From an uncultured Pseudovibrio sp. (GTDB lineage Bacteria; Pseudomonadota; Alphaproteobacteria; Rhizobiales; Stappiaceae): 64,000 bases of DNA. Below the pieces are notes generated by a model that saw nothing but the letters and a program-made list of their open reading frames with translations, made no database searches and was not told the DNA's origin. The translations under genes and the position numbers were made by a program. This document shows positions 8,740 to 18,070 of this stretch, in pieces. How positions within the stretch are numbered: position 1 is the stretch's first letter; every line of letters begins with the position of its first letter. The DNA lies in NCBI GenBank assembly GCA_947496145.1, contig CANMBS010000030.1:1-64000 (forward strand), written 5' to 3'.

Positions 8740-9515
8740 GCAAGATCATCATCAAAAACGCAGAGGAAGTCGCCTTAATGCGCCACTCCGGCAAATTGCT
8801 GGCGCAGGTATTTGATATGCTCGCTGATTTTGTAAAACCTGGCGTCTCCACTTTGGAAATCAATGATCAGGTCGAAGAGTATATTGTGAACGGCTTATCC
8901 GCACGACCGGCGAGCAAAGGTCAATACGGATACAAGTTCGCACTCAACACCTCCATAAACGAAGTGGTTTGCCATGGCATCCCCGATAAAGATCGCAGGC
9001 TGTCAGATACTGACATTATTAATCTCGATATCACCTTGGAAAAGAACGGTTTTATCACAGATTCAAGCACAACTTTTGTCATGCCAAAGGCATCACGAAA
9101 AGCAAATAAACTGGTCAAAACCACCTATCGAGCGATGTGGGCGGGAATTAAAGAAGTACGTCCTGGAGCAAGACTCGGAGATGTGGGCGCAGCCATTCAG
9201 GAGGTTGCATCAAAAGCAGGTTATTCAATTGTACGAGAGTATTGCGGTCACGGTATCGGACGAAACATGCATGAAGCTCCCTCAGTGATGCACTTTGGAA
9301 GACGGGGTACAGGTACTCTCTTAAAAGAAGGAATGACTTTCACCATCGAACCAATGTTAAACGCTGGGACAGAACTGACTGTTACGAAAGAGGACGGCTG
9401 GACTGTCGAAACATTGGATAAGAAACTCTCAGCTCAGTGGGAACATACGGTGCTGGTGACACAGAACGGCTTTGAAGTTTTAACACTGCGCACTGGCGAG
9501 AAAGTTCAGCATTAG
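8736..9515 (+). CDS. map: Type I methionine aminopeptidase
   Basis: 259 aa. Removes the initiator methionine from new proteins in the cytoplasm. All five metal ligands are present at family positions: Asp98, Asp109, His172, Glu205 and Glu236. The substrate-contacting His sits in NEVVCHGIPD. Length is that of the minimal E. coli-type enzyme with no zinc-finger or SH3 extension. It begins inside the stop codon of the ParD-like gene. This is probably an accessory copy, because housekeeping map genes usually lie in other contexts, but the rest of the genome is not visible. Confidence 0.94.
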   Translation: MSKIIIKNAEEVALMRHSGKLLAQVFDMLADFVKPGVSTLEINDQVEEYIVNGLSARPASKGQYGYKFALNTSINEVVCHGIPDKDRRLSDTDIINLDITLEKNGFITDSSTTFVMPKASRKANKLVKTTYRAMWAGIKEVRPGARLGDVGAAIQEVASKAGYSIVREYCGHGIGRNMHEAPSVMHFGRRGTGTLLKEGMTFTIEPMLNAGTELTVTKEDGWTVETLDKKLSAQWEHTVLVTQNGFEVLTLRTGEKVQH

Positions 9516-9611
9516 GCATACCAAGAGAAAGCCTAGTTAATGCTTAGCAAGAACATAGCCGCATTGCCCTCAGGACAGAGCGACTATGTTTAAATTAAGT
9601 GAACAGGTCTG

Positions 9612-10319
9612 CTAGGCTGGTTGTGGATCGGCTTTACTTCGCTGCGTAGCATGCAGCGTATTGCGTTTGTAGTGTTGCCAATCCTCCGCATAGTCACAAT
9701 CCAGATACTCTTCAAAATACGGGCCGCCATAAGTGTAATGGACAAGAGCTGCCTTTGGGTCATGCTCATATTCACCAACCAAATGGTTCCAGATCAACGG
9801 AATTGAACCGATCTGCCCACTACCTTCAAGCCATTTGAACTGATGAAGTTCCAGACCGGAGCGCGTGTTCACATACTCAGGTGTCAACGCTTTGCACTTT
9901 GCGTTGTTGAACATCATCACACTGGACCAGTTTTTCTTCTCATACTTAGACTGAACATTACCAAGAAACTTAGTGTCGCTGACAGGCGTATAATCATGTT
10001 TGCAGCACATGATAGAATAACTGTCATCACGCAGTGCCCATAGTTTGGCGATATCGGTACGCACGATCATGTCGCAATCCATAAAAATCGACCAGCCTTC
10101 GTAGTTGGCCAGATAAGGCGTTAAAAAGCGCGAAAAAGAAAACTGAGTGGATTGCAACGGATGTTGCTCGCGGTGGAAAATCCCCTGCACATTATTCAAA
10201 GCAATAGGTGTGATTGAAAGGGGCAACGACGAGTTTTCAATGATGCTCTGGACCAGCACATGGTAAGCAATAGTTTCATTGGTATCATAACCAATGAATA
10301 TGCGAGGATTATGTAACAT
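9612..10319 (-). CDS. Small glycosyltransferase with DxD motif (GT-A fold)
   Basis: 235 aa, cytoplasmic. The N terminus (RIFIGYDTNETIAYHVL) and the central MDCDMIV, a D-x-D metal/nucleotide-sugar motif, are typical of GT8-like or related GT-A transferases. HYTYGGPYFEEY near the C terminus fits the family acceptor region. GTG at 10331 is an alternative start; ATG at 10319 has GAAGGTGG at suitable distance. It stands alone, convergent with map. The donor and acceptor sugars are not predictable; surface polysaccharide or protein glycosylation is possible. Confidence 0.72.
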   Translation of the reverse strand: MLHNPRIFIGYDTNETIAYHVLVQSIIENSSLPLSITPIALNNVQGIFHREQHPLQSTQFSFSRFLTPYLANYEGWSIFMDCDMIVRTDIAKLWALRDDSYSIMCCKHDYTPVSDTKFLGNVQSKYEKKNWSSVMMFNNAKCKALTPEYVNTRSGLELHQFKWLEGSGQIGSIPLIWNHLVGEYEHDPKAALVHYTYGGPYFEEYLDCDYAEDWQHYKRNTLHATQRSKADPQPA

Positions 10320-10581
10320 CTGAAGCACCACCTTCTATCTCGAACAGAAACGGGATCGAATTTCTGGTGCAATTAGGAGGGAAAATCTTCGACTAATAAA
10401 TCTGTCAGATCTCGGTATATATATTTGTTGTATGACTTATCATAATACCCTGAAATATTTGAATAATTCCAAACTAAGTCAGATGTTTAAATTCTCAATG
10501 AAATTCACGTTTTCCCACGATAGTCCAAGCTCAACATTGTGACAATACATGCATGTCACACCTTTACCAAGTCTCACCGGC

Positions 10582-11436
10582 TTAGTATTTGTAACGCTCT
10601 TCCGAAGCATAATAGATGTCAAAGCCGACTGCCTTTTGTAAGTCGCTAAAAGTCATTGCTGGCTCAGGAAAAATACCTCGTCTCATCTGAGACAAAGCCT
10701 CTTGCTGCGCCTTGATCATGCTCATGAGGCCCGTAAAAGGGTATGTGGAGATCGTATAGCCAAGGTCCTGAAGCTGAGCAGGCTGGAGAAACGGGGTCAA
10801 TCCACCTTCAAGCATGTTTGCCATCTTGGGGCCTTCCACTTCACTACAATAGCGCCGCATCTCGTCCACCGAGCGTGGAGCCTCCAGGAACGTCATGTCC
10901 GCACCAATCTCGCGAAAAGCACGTGCGCGCTCAATAGCTTCATCAAGACCATGCTCTGCTCTTGCATCTGTGCGAGCAAGAATCAGGATGTCGGCTCCCT
11001 CATTTCTGGCATGCACAGCTGCACGAATACGCATGAAGGCCTCTTCTCGTTCTACCACATGCTTGCCTTTTGTGTGACCACAGCGTTTGGGAGCCACTTG
11101 ATCTTCAATCATGATACAAGCCATACCCGCATTGGCGTACCCTTGAACGGTGCGTTTTACATTCAGTGCATTACCGTAGCCTGTATCTCCATCCCCAATC
11201 ACAGGAATGCTTGTGGCAGATACAATGTTTCTTGCCTGATCCACCATCTCCGCATAGGAAATTAACCCGGCATCCGGCTGCCCCAATCTGGTCGCAGATA
11301 CGCCAAAGCCACTCATAAATGCGAGCGGGAAGCCTGCTTGTTCAATGAGACTAGCAGAGAGCGCATCCCAACAACATGGAGTAATGTGCAGTTCACTACT
11401 CTCAAACAACGTCTTGAGTGCTTGTGTTTTAGACAT
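10582..11436 (-). CDS. Isocitrate lyase/PEP mutase family C-C lyase
   Basis: 284 aa TIM-barrel enzyme. It carries the Mg-binding DGDTGYGNALN and the active-site loop EDQVAPKRCGH. The Cys in KRCGH is the catalytic residue of the lyases (isocitrate and 2-methylisocitrate lyase) and is absent from true PEP mutases. So a C-C cleavage of a substituted malate or similar acid is more likely than C-P chemistry. The longer frame back to 11541 overlaps dctM; ATG at 11436 gives the family N terminus. It is the last gene of the TRAP operon, 17 bp after dctM, so it probably breaks down the imported acid. Confidence 0.85.
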   Translation of the reverse strand: MSKTQALKTLFESSELHITPCCWDALSASLIEQAGFPLAFMSGFGVSATRLGQPDAGLISYAEMVDQARNIVSATSIPVIGDGDTGYGNALNVKRTVQGYANAGMACIMIEDQVAPKRCGHTKGKHVVEREEAFMRIRAAVHARNEGADILILARTDARAEHGLDEAIERARAFREIGADMTFLEAPRSVDEMRRYCSEVEGPKMANMLEGGLTPFLQPAQLQDLGYTISTYPFTGLMSMIKAQQEALSQMRRGIFPEPAMTFSDLQKAVGFDIYYASEERYKY

Positions 11437-11453
11437 GTTCTCAGACCACTCAC

Positions 11454-12725
11454 CTATGTGTTGTAAGGAATATACAGCGCAAGCCCTTGCCAAAAGTAAA
11501 GCAGAGTAGCTGTCGCTAACATCATCAATGCAAACGGCCACGCACCTTTGGCAACCTCTGATAACCTTGCTCCGCCAACAGCTTGAATTATGAAAAGATT
11601 CATACCCACTGGTGGAGTGATCAACGCTGTCTCGATAAGCACCACGAAAAAAATTCCAAACCAGATCGGGTCAATATACATACCCTCCAGCGCTGGGAAC
11701 AGCACTGGCACCATGATCAAAAGCATACTGAGAGACTCTAAGAAGAAACCAGCAATGAGTAACACAACACCAATCGCTAAAATAAAAATGCCTGGCTCAG
11801 AAATATTGGTGGTGAGCATCAAAGAAATATCTTGAGGAAGACGATAAAGAGTAATCGCATAAGAAAAAACTTTTGCACCTGCAATGATGAGGAACACCAT
11901 AGTGGTGGTCTTCATAGAGTTGTAAGTGGCCTCCTTCAGTTTTTCCCAGTTCATGCGCCCCATGGCGAAGGTAATGATCAGCGCCAGAACAAAGCCGATG
12001 CCTGCGCTTTCAGAAGGAGTCGCAATGCCCATATAGATGGACCCAATAATAGAACCGGCAAGCAACAGTGTGGGAAGCGCCATCAAGCTGGCGTCACGGC
12101 GATCAAGCCAACTCGCTTTTGTAACCCGCTGATAGTTCCTATTAAATCGCGAATAGAGAACTCCATAGATGATAAAAACGCCAGCCAGAAACACACCCGG
12201 TCCTATACCTGCCAGAAATAGTTTCGGGACCGAACTTTCAGTGACAATCCCATAAAGGATCAAAGGAATAGAAGGCGGAATGAGGATTCCAAGCGTGCCA
12301 CCGGCTGCAAGCGTCCCGAGCACAAACGGGCGTTCGTAACCGCGGGATGTCATCTCAGGAATAGCAACCGTTGCAATGGTCGCCGCTGTGGCGACAGAAG
12401 AGCCGGAAACAGCGGAAAACAGACCGCAGGACAAAATAGTTGCCACACCAAGGCCACCAGGCCAATGCCCCACCCAGCTTTGAACGGCGGCAAAGAGGTC
12501 TTTGCCGACACCGCCTTTAAGCAAAACGTTGGACATCAATAAGAACATTGGCACAGCCAATAGCTCAAAACTGTCCATTGAACCGTAAAGTCGCTGAGGT
12601 ACAGCATTCAATGGCAACGGGAAATACCAGAGCAAAAAGACGCCCAGAGACCCAAGAGCAAAGGCGACAGGAACACGAAGCACCAGAAGCAGCAGCAGAG
12701 CTGCAAGAATAAAAAATGCAGTCAT
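11454..12725 (-). CDS. dctM: TRAP transporter large permease DctM
   Basis: 423 aa, about 12 transmembrane helices, the Na+-driven membrane subunit of a tripartite TRAP transporter for organic acids. Family landmarks include SAVSGSSVATAATI, GGTLGILIPPSIPLI and TPPVGMNLF. GGCGAGAG precedes the ATG. It follows dctQ with a 9-bp gap and dctP upstream, making a complete DctPQM set, with a lyase gene downstream. Confidence 0.95.
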   Translation of the reverse strand: MTAFFILAALLLLLVLRVPVAFALGSLGVFLLWYFPLPLNAVPQRLYGSMDSFELLAVPMFLLMSNVLLKGGVGKDLFAAVQSWVGHWPGGLGVATILSCGLFSAVSGSSVATAATIATVAIPEMTSRGYERPFVLGTLAAGGTLGILIPPSIPLILYGIVTESSVPKLFLAGIGPGVFLAGVFIIYGVLYSRFNRNYQRVTKASWLDRRDASLMALPTLLLAGSIIGSIYMGIATPSESAGIGFVLALIITFAMGRMNWEKLKEATYNSMKTTTMVFLIIAGAKVFSYAITLYRLPQDISLMLTTNISEPGIFILAIGVVLLIAGFFLESLSMLLIMVPVLFPALEGMYIDPIWFGIFFVVLIETALITPPVGMNLFIIQAVGGARLSEVAKGAWPFALMMLATATLLYFWQGLALYIPYNT

Positions 12726-12734
12726 CTCTCGCCT

Positions 12735-13262
12735 TTAGATTTCGTGGTTCAAACTATCATCTGCTGGCACGCCATCGCGCCAGATCTTCACCATCTCTGC
12801 AAGCGCCTGCAGGCCAAGCAGAGCAAAACCGACCCACACGGACGCATGTGTGAACCATTTCGGCAAGGCGAGATAAGTGTCTGTAGTATGCCCGCGTAAA
12901 AGAGACTTTAGCCAGAGGCCATATCCATACCAGACCGCAGTGGTGCAAAAGAGCACGATGACCAGAATAGAAAAAGTTTCGACAACCTTGCGAACCAAAG
13001 TATCCGGACGACGGAACGCAACGTCAATTATAATCATTTCACGGTGTTTGAGTGCAAAGGCTCCGGCAAGATACGCGGCCCAGATTTGTCCAATCCGAGA
13101 AACTTCATCTACCCAGACAGTTGGACTGTTGAAGATGTATCGCGCAACTACCTCATAGCAAATAAAAAAACCAATTGCGAAAAACACCCAGGCGGCTAGC
13201 TTGCCAGTGAACTCTGAGATCTGATCTATGAGTTTAATCAAGGTATTGCACCAGTGGGTCAC
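12735..13262 (-). CDS. dctQ: TRAP transporter small permease DctQ
   Basis: 175 aa with four predicted transmembrane helices; the small membrane subunit that pairs with DctM. The conserved EVVARYIFNSPTVWVDE passage is the DctQ signature. The frame opens with GTG at 13262, with no strong ribosome binding site visible. It lies 132 bp after dctP, with a hairpin at 13329-13352 in the gap. Confidence 0.92.
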   Translation of the reverse strand: MTHWCNTLIKLIDQISEFTGKLAAWVFFAIGFFICYEVVARYIFNSPTVWVDEVSRIGQIWAAYLAGAFALKHREMIIIDVAFRRPDTLVRKVVETFSILVIVLFCTTAVWYGYGLWLKSLLRGHTTDTYLALPKWFTHASVWVGFALLGLQALAEMVKIWRDGVPADDSLNHEI

Positions 13263-13328
13263 CTAAGAGCTATGCCGCGCCTTCTTATGAGGCTATTACA
13301 CATACCGCTCTCGCGAAATGATCGGCAG

Positions 13329-13352
13329 AAAAAGAGCCGACTGGCTCCTTTT
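13329..13352 (-). terminator. Intercistronic hairpin between dctP and dctQ
   Basis: On the minus strand AAAAGGAGCC-AGTC-GGCTCTTTTT: a 5-bp GC stem flanked by A and T runs. It looks like a partial terminator that would raise dctP transcript above dctQM, as is common for binding-protein genes. Confidence 0.5.
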
Positions 13353-13394
13353 CCAGTTTACAAAAGATCAATAAAAATAAGTTTGGACCAGTTC

Positions 13395-14384
13395 TTACAT
13401 GGCCTTTGCGGCATCAAGTGCCTTTTGACCAATTTGACCGGTTGCTTCCACGAAGCGGTCCTGAACAGATGCGGTTGCTTCCACCCATTTGGCTCGTTCT
13501 TCATCACTCAAGCGTATCACATTTATTTTGTCGGAAATGCTTTCAACCATTGCATCTTCGCCTGCATAGACTTCATCGCGCAGTTGCTTCTCTACAATCG
13601 CAGCTGCCTCCAGAATGATTTTCTGGTTGTCTTCAGAGAGACCTTCAAAAAAGTCATTGTTGATCACGGCAACAAATTCAATGGCAAAGTCGTAGGAGAG
13701 CGTCATATTCTCCATAACTTCATAGAGTTTACGACTTTTCACAGCTGAAGTGCCAGTCATACCAACATCCACCGCGCCCTGCTGATAAGCAAGAAGCTGC
13801 TTGGAGCCAGACATCAATGTCGGTGCCCCACCGAGTGCTTTAACTGTCCACCCCAGAACCTTTCCGTAGGTGCGAACTTTTTTACCCACAACGTCTTCAG
13901 GTGTCTTTATCGGAGCACCGCTGTTCAGGTACACATTACGACCGTATGCCTGCCACCACAGCACACGTGCGCCAGTTTCTTCCAGTACAGCCTGATCAAG
14001 AATTTTACGCATTGGAGAGTTGTTTGCTGTTGCTGCGCGCAAATGCGCCTCATCACGGAAGAAGAAAGGCAGGTTAACGATTTCAACAGCTGGAACTGAA
14101 CCAGCAAAGCGACCAAGAAATGCTGAACCTGCTTCAACTGCTCCGGAGCCAACAGCTTCTGGCACTTCTTTATCTTTAAACAACTGTGCGGAGGGGAAGA
14201 GCTGAACGTTTAACTCACCCTTGGATTTTTCTTCAATAATTTCTTTGAAAGCATTCCAGTTCTTACCCAGGCTGTGTTTCTCAGGCAGTTGCAAAGTCAC
14301 ACGAATTGTCTCCGCAGCCATTGCTGTTGCGCACGTTACAGACAGTGCTGCCGCGCCAAACATCGAAATCAGTTTTGCTCTCAT
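13395..14384 (-). CDS. dctP: TRAP substrate-binding protein DctP
   Basis: 329 aa periplasmic binding protein. Residues 1-23 are a signal peptide (cleavage near AMA-AE). Body motifs of the DctP family are visible, such as LPEKHSLGKNWNAFKEIIEEKSKGEL and the ligand-contacting region VGKKVRTYGKVLGW. GGGAGAT precedes the ATG. It is the first gene of dctPQM-lyase. The ligand is probably a carboxylate; identity is not visible. Confidence 0.94.
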   Translation of the reverse strand: MRAKLISMFGAAALSVTCATAMAAETIRVTLQLPEKHSLGKNWNAFKEIIEEKSKGELNVQLFPSAQLFKDKEVPEAVGSGAVEAGSAFLGRFAGSVPAVEIVNLPFFFRDEAHLRAATANNSPMRKILDQAVLEETGARVLWWQAYGRNVYLNSGAPIKTPEDVVGKKVRTYGKVLGWTVKALGGAPTLMSGSKQLLAYQQGAVDVGMTGTSAVKSRKLYEVMENMTLSYDFAIEFVAVINNDFFEGLSEDNQKIILEAAAIVEKQLRDEVYAGEDAMVESISDKINVIRLSDEERAKWVEATASVQDRFVEATGQIGQKALDAAKAM

Positions 14385-14947
14385 AAATTTTCATCTCCCT
14401 AAATCTTATAAATAAAATATCCGAGTATACTAGGCCATTCCTCCAGAGGAAGTATAGTGTAGTACTGATGAGATGATGTAATCTTGCGTTCTAGTGCTCT
14501 CAATACCATCTACACCTCCGAGGAATACTGTTTGTCGCTACTTGCAAAAATACGTAGGTCTCCATTACATCCTATGGAGACTGGCTAAGACAGATTTTCG
14601 CATTCATTGCTAAAACTACGTTTACTTGGGAACAGCAGGTTTCATCAAAGTCAAGTAAAACTCTCTGGGTTACAAATATTCCGCTTAGAATTTGCCGAGG
14701 TTGCGCTATACACATCTTCGTTCTTAACCCTTGATTTTCTGGAGATGAAGCCAACCTGCTCCCGTGCTTATCTAACGCGAGCTTAATTGCATAATGTAGC
14801 TAATTGAAAGCGTTTGAGTATTCTTGCGCAGGACATCTTGATCGGAACGAACCGTTTAAATGCATGCATAAGGTTATGTTCATCAGCTTGTTCAAATTGA
14901 GTGCTACTTCACTTTTACTAATGTAGATCGGTGGGAAGGGCGATTTC
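14385..14947. other. Intergenic region with divergent promoters
   Basis: About 560 bp between dctP (minus) and sqdB (plus), AT-rich, no open frame with family motifs. It must contain both promoters; I see no strong palindrome. Confidence 0.4.
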
Positions 14948-16105
14948 TTGGCTAAAGTTATGGTACTGGGCGGTGATGGTTTTTGCGGCTGGCCCACAAG
15001 TTTGCTATTTTCAAGTCTTGGACATGAAGTCATTATCGTCGATAACTTGTCTCATCGCAGCATTGATACGGAGCTGGGTGTTTCATCGCTGACGCCAATG
15101 AAAACGATGAGCGAACGCCTGGAAGTGTGGGAAGAGCTCACAGGCAAACAGATCGGCTTTGTAAATCTCACATTAGGACAGGATTACGAGCAGTTTGTGA
15201 AACTTCTTCAAACTGTGCAACCAGATGCGATTGTCCATTTTGCTGAGCAACGGGCTGCGCCATACTCTATGAAATCAGCCAGACACCGACGTTACACGGT
15301 TTCAAACAACCTTAATGCAACCCATGATGTACTTTCTGCGATTGTTGAAGTGAATTTGAAAACACACCTTATCCACTTAGGAACAATGGGTGTTTATGGC
15401 TACAGCTCCGTAGGCTGTGAAATTCCCGAGGGCTATCTGACTGTGCATTTGAGTGTTGAGGGAGACTTGCGGGAACAGGAAATTCTATATCCCACAAGTC
15501 CCGGTTCTATATACCATATGACCAAATCGCAGGATCAGTTGTTCTTTCAGTTTTATGCAAAGAACTATGGAGTTCGGATCACAGACCTTCATCAGGGAAT
15601 AGTTTGGGGCACGCAGACCGAGCAGACCTCAATGGATGAGCGCCTTATCAATCGGTTTGATTATGATGGTGACTATGGCACTGTTCTTAATCGATTTCTC
15701 ATGCAGGGCGCTATTGGGTATCCACTCACAGTTCACGGTACAGGTGGACAAAAGCGGGCCTTCATTCATATTCAGGATACTGTGCGTTGCATTCAGCTGG
15801 CCTTTGAAAATGCTCCTGAACAGGGTGAAAGAGTTAAAATTCTCAATCAGATGACAGAGGTTCACCGCATCAAAGACCTTGCAGAGATGGTTGCGAGAAT
15901 GACGGGGGCCGAAATCGCTTATTTAGATAACCCACGCAAAGAGGCTGCGGAAAACGATCTTTTGGTTGCGAATAATCAGTTATTGGAGATGGGCCTTAGC
16001 CCGATAACATTAAGCGACCGCCTTCTTCAGGAAGTAACTGAAATTGCGCGCAAATACTCTCAGCGATGCGACGCAGCAAAAATCCCGTGTTTGTCTTTTT
16101 GGTAA
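14948..16105 (+). CDS. sqdB: UDP-sulfoquinovose synthase SqdB
   Basis: 385 aa extended short-chain dehydrogenase that converts UDP-glucose and sulfite to UDP-sulfoquinovose, the head-group donor of the sulfolipid SQDG. SqdB traits are the NAD-binding GGDGFCGWPTSL, VDNLSHR, HFAEQRAAPYSM, LGTMGVYGYS, the catalytic YHMTK (Tyr-x3-Lys) and DLHQGIVWGTQT. Its likely start is TTG at 14948, preceded by GGAAGGG, which gives the canonical MAKVMVLGG. It is followed 18 bp later by a GT4 glycosyltransferase, probably in the same operon. Confidence 0.92.
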   Translation: MAKVMVLGGDGFCGWPTSLLFSSLGHEVIIVDNLSHRSIDTELGVSSLTPMKTMSERLEVWEELTGKQIGFVNLTLGQDYEQFVKLLQTVQPDAIVHFAEQRAAPYSMKSARHRRYTVSNNLNATHDVLSAIVEVNLKTHLIHLGTMGVYGYSSVGCEIPEGYLTVHLSVEGDLREQEILYPTSPGSIYHMTKSQDQLFFQFYAKNYGVRITDLHQGIVWGTQTEQTSMDERLINRFDYDGDYGTVLNRFLMQGAIGYPLTVHGTGGQKRAFIHIQDTVRCIQLAFENAPEQGERVKILNQMTEVHRIKDLAEMVARMTGAEIAYLDNPRKEAAENDLLVANNQLLEMGLSPITLSDRLLQEVTEIARKYSQRCDAAKIPCLSFW

Positions 16106-16123
16106 CCGGTAAGAGCGAAGCTC

Positions 16124-17185
16124 ATGAAAATTATTGTGATCTCAGATGCATGGCATCCGCAAATCAATGGTGTGGTTCGCGTTCTGGAAATGACACGGCG
16201 AGAGCTATTCGCACTGGGGCATCAGGTCATACTAATCACGCCAGATCAGTTTAAACAGGTCCCTCTGCCAACATATCCCGATATCAAACTCGCCTTATTT
16301 CCTTATCGCAAACTTGCCAAGATGCTGGATGGCTTAAATCCGGATGCTGTCCATGTGATGACAGAAGGTCCGCTTGGCTGGGCCGCTCGTAAGTTTTGCA
16401 GGCGAAAAAAATGTCACTTTACCAGCTCCTGGCTTTCTAAGTTTCCCGAATATGCTGCCATGCGCACAGGACTGCCAACCTCATGGTTTTACAAGTGGTT
16501 GACCTCCTTTCATAATCAGGCTGCACAGACGATGGTAACAACTCCAGCCATGATGAAAACAGCCCAAAGCGTTGGCATTCAGCGTGTCGTGCGCTGGCAG
16601 CGTGGTGTTGAGCTGAAAAGGTTCAGGCCCGTCCCATCAGAGATATTTGCCAATCTTCCGAAGCCTGTGATGCTATATGTGGGTCGCATTGCTCCGGAAA
16701 AAAATCTCCAAGCTTTTTTGGAACTGGATTTGCCCGGAAGTAAAGTTTTAGTGGGAGATGGACCTGATAGAGCTGCACTGTCCAGACAATATCCAGATGC
16801 TGTGTTCACGGGAGCCAAGACCGGAGATGATTTAGTTAAAGCATATTGCGGAGCGGATGTAATGGTTTTTCCCTCAAAAACCGACACATTCGGCCTTGTA
16901 AATTTAGAGGCAATGGCCTGCGGTGTTCCCGTTGCGGCCTATCCTGTCACGGGACCCAAGGATATAATCGGTGAGGCTCCGGTTGGAGCAACAGATGAAG
17001 ATCTATCCTTAGCTATAAGGCAAGCTTTATCAATGAGACCAGAGGATTGTATAGCATACGCCAGAACCTTCTCCTGGGAGCTGGCGACACAGGACTTTCT
17101 TGCAAATCTGGTCAGTTTCGCAACTGACCACCCCCAACCAGTTCTTGATGAGGTCACATCATACGCTCATACAGATCAAACATAA
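16124..17185 (+). CDS. GT4 glycosyltransferase, probable sulfoquinovosyltransferase
   Basis: 353 aa GT-B fold retaining glycosyltransferase, membrane-associated at the cytoplasmic face. The N-terminal acceptor-domain motif PQINGVVRVL and the C-terminal donor site FPSKTDTFGLVNLEAMACGVPVAA (Glu-x7-Glu type) match the SqdX/MgtA-like group of lipid glycosyltransferases. Position directly after sqdB suggests that it transfers sulfoquinovose to diacylglycerol, replacing the SqdD type used in Rhodobacter. That is inference; a glucosyl- or mannosyltransferase is the alternative. Its 3' end overlaps the convergent cyoD by 32 bp. Confidence 0.8.
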   Translation: MKIIVISDAWHPQINGVVRVLEMTRRELFALGHQVILITPDQFKQVPLPTYPDIKLALFPYRKLAKMLDGLNPDAVHVMTEGPLGWAARKFCRRKKCHFTSSWLSKFPEYAAMRTGLPTSWFYKWLTSFHNQAAQTMVTTPAMMKTAQSVGIQRVVRWQRGVELKRFRPVPSEIFANLPKPVMLYVGRIAPEKNLQAFLELDLPGSKVLVGDGPDRAALSRQYPDAVFTGAKTGDDLVKAYCGADVMVFPSKTDTFGLVNLEAMACGVPVAAYPVTGPKDIIGEAPVGATDEDLSLAIRQALSMRPEDCIAYARTFSWELATQDFLANLVSFATDHPQPVLDEVTSYAHTDQT

Positions 17186-17459
17186 TCCATAGCGTTCCGC
17201 CAACCATCAGAATGATCAAAACGCCAGCAAAACACATTGCTAAGACATTCTCCAGCGGCGTATGAGTATCAATACCGAGAAAATAGTGTAAGTGAACTCC
17301 TACCTGAATGAGCGCAGATAAAGCGATGAGACCGAAAGTCATTTCGACTGTAAAAGCAGAAGTCCAGATTGCCGCAAACGGTATGAGCGTGAACACAAGA
17401 GCAAGAACGAACCCTGTGATCAGTTTCGCTGTACTGTGAGATTGTGGGTGCATGATCAC
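17154..17459 (-). CDS. cyoD: Cytochrome bo3 quinol oxidase subunit IV
   Basis: 101 aa with three transmembrane helices; the small accessory subunit of the bo3 oxidase, thought to help assembly of subunit I. The helix content and HLHYFLGI segment fit CyoD. Starts 2 bp after cyoC, last gene of cyoABCD, and overlaps the 3' end of the convergent glycosyltransferase. Confidence 0.92.
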   Translation of the reverse strand: MIMHPQSHSTAKLITGFVLALVFTLIPFAAIWTSAFTVEMTFGLIALSALIQVGVHLHYFLGIDTHTPLENVLAMCFAGVLIILMVGGTLWIMFDLYERMM

Positions 17460-17461
17460 TC

Positions 17462-18070
17462 CTAAATCAGCCAGCCGGGCATGTAGACGATTGAAAAAAT
17501 GCCAATCCAGACGATATCGAGAAAATGCCAGAAAAGGCCGAGACGATGCAGGCGCGATTTAACGGGGGAGGTCAGCCCCTTAATCAGAATCTGTGTAATC
17601 ATCACCACAATCCCGATCACCCCAAGGCTTACGTGAGCACCGTGCGTACCCACAAGCGTGAAGAATGCAGTGAGAAAGCCGCTGGTTTGCGGGCCTGCTC
17701 CAGATTGCATCATGCCTACAAATTCAATCACTTCCAGAGAAATAAAGCCCGCACCAAAAACGATGGTCACCATAAGCCAGATAACGGCTTGTCCCTTTTG
17801 CTCCCGGACAGAGGCCAGCGAAGCAAACCCAAAGGTGACGCTGGAAACCAACAGGAACATTGTCTCAGCAAAGACGTGAGTTATATCAAAGACATCCCTC
17901 GGCACCGGACCGGTAGCCGTGTTTTGAAACATGACTACGTAGGTTGCAAACAGTAGTGAAAAGATGATCGCATCAGTCATAAGATAGAGCCAGAAACCGA
18001 AGTCTCTGAGATCTAACGTTTCTTCACTTGGTCCGGGTGAGCTGCTAGTGTTTGGGCTGTAAATGGTCAT
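17462..18070 (-). CDS. cyoC: Cytochrome bo3 quinol oxidase subunit III
   Basis: 202 aa, five transmembrane helices. Carries the subunit [17 protein letters not shown] segment and the N-terminal [21 protein letters not shown]. Its ATG overlaps the stop of cyoB (ATGA), so the two are translationally coupled. Confidence 0.95.
   Translation of the reverse strand: MTIYSPNTSSSPGPSEETLDLRDFGFWLYLMTDAIIFSLLFATYVVMFQNTATGPVPRDVFDITHVFAETMFLLVSSVTFGFASLASVREQKGQAVIWLMVTIVFGAGFISLEVIEFVGMMQSGAGPQTSGFLTAFFTLVGTHGAHVSLGVIGIVVMITQILIKGLTSPVKSRLHRLGLFWHFLDIVWIGIFSIVYMPGWLI

Noticed and set aside
10582-11436. Phosphonate biosynthesis (PEP mutase)
   Set aside because: The active-site loop carries the lyase Cys (KRCGH) and no phosphonopyruvate decarboxylase or other phosphonate gene is adjacent.
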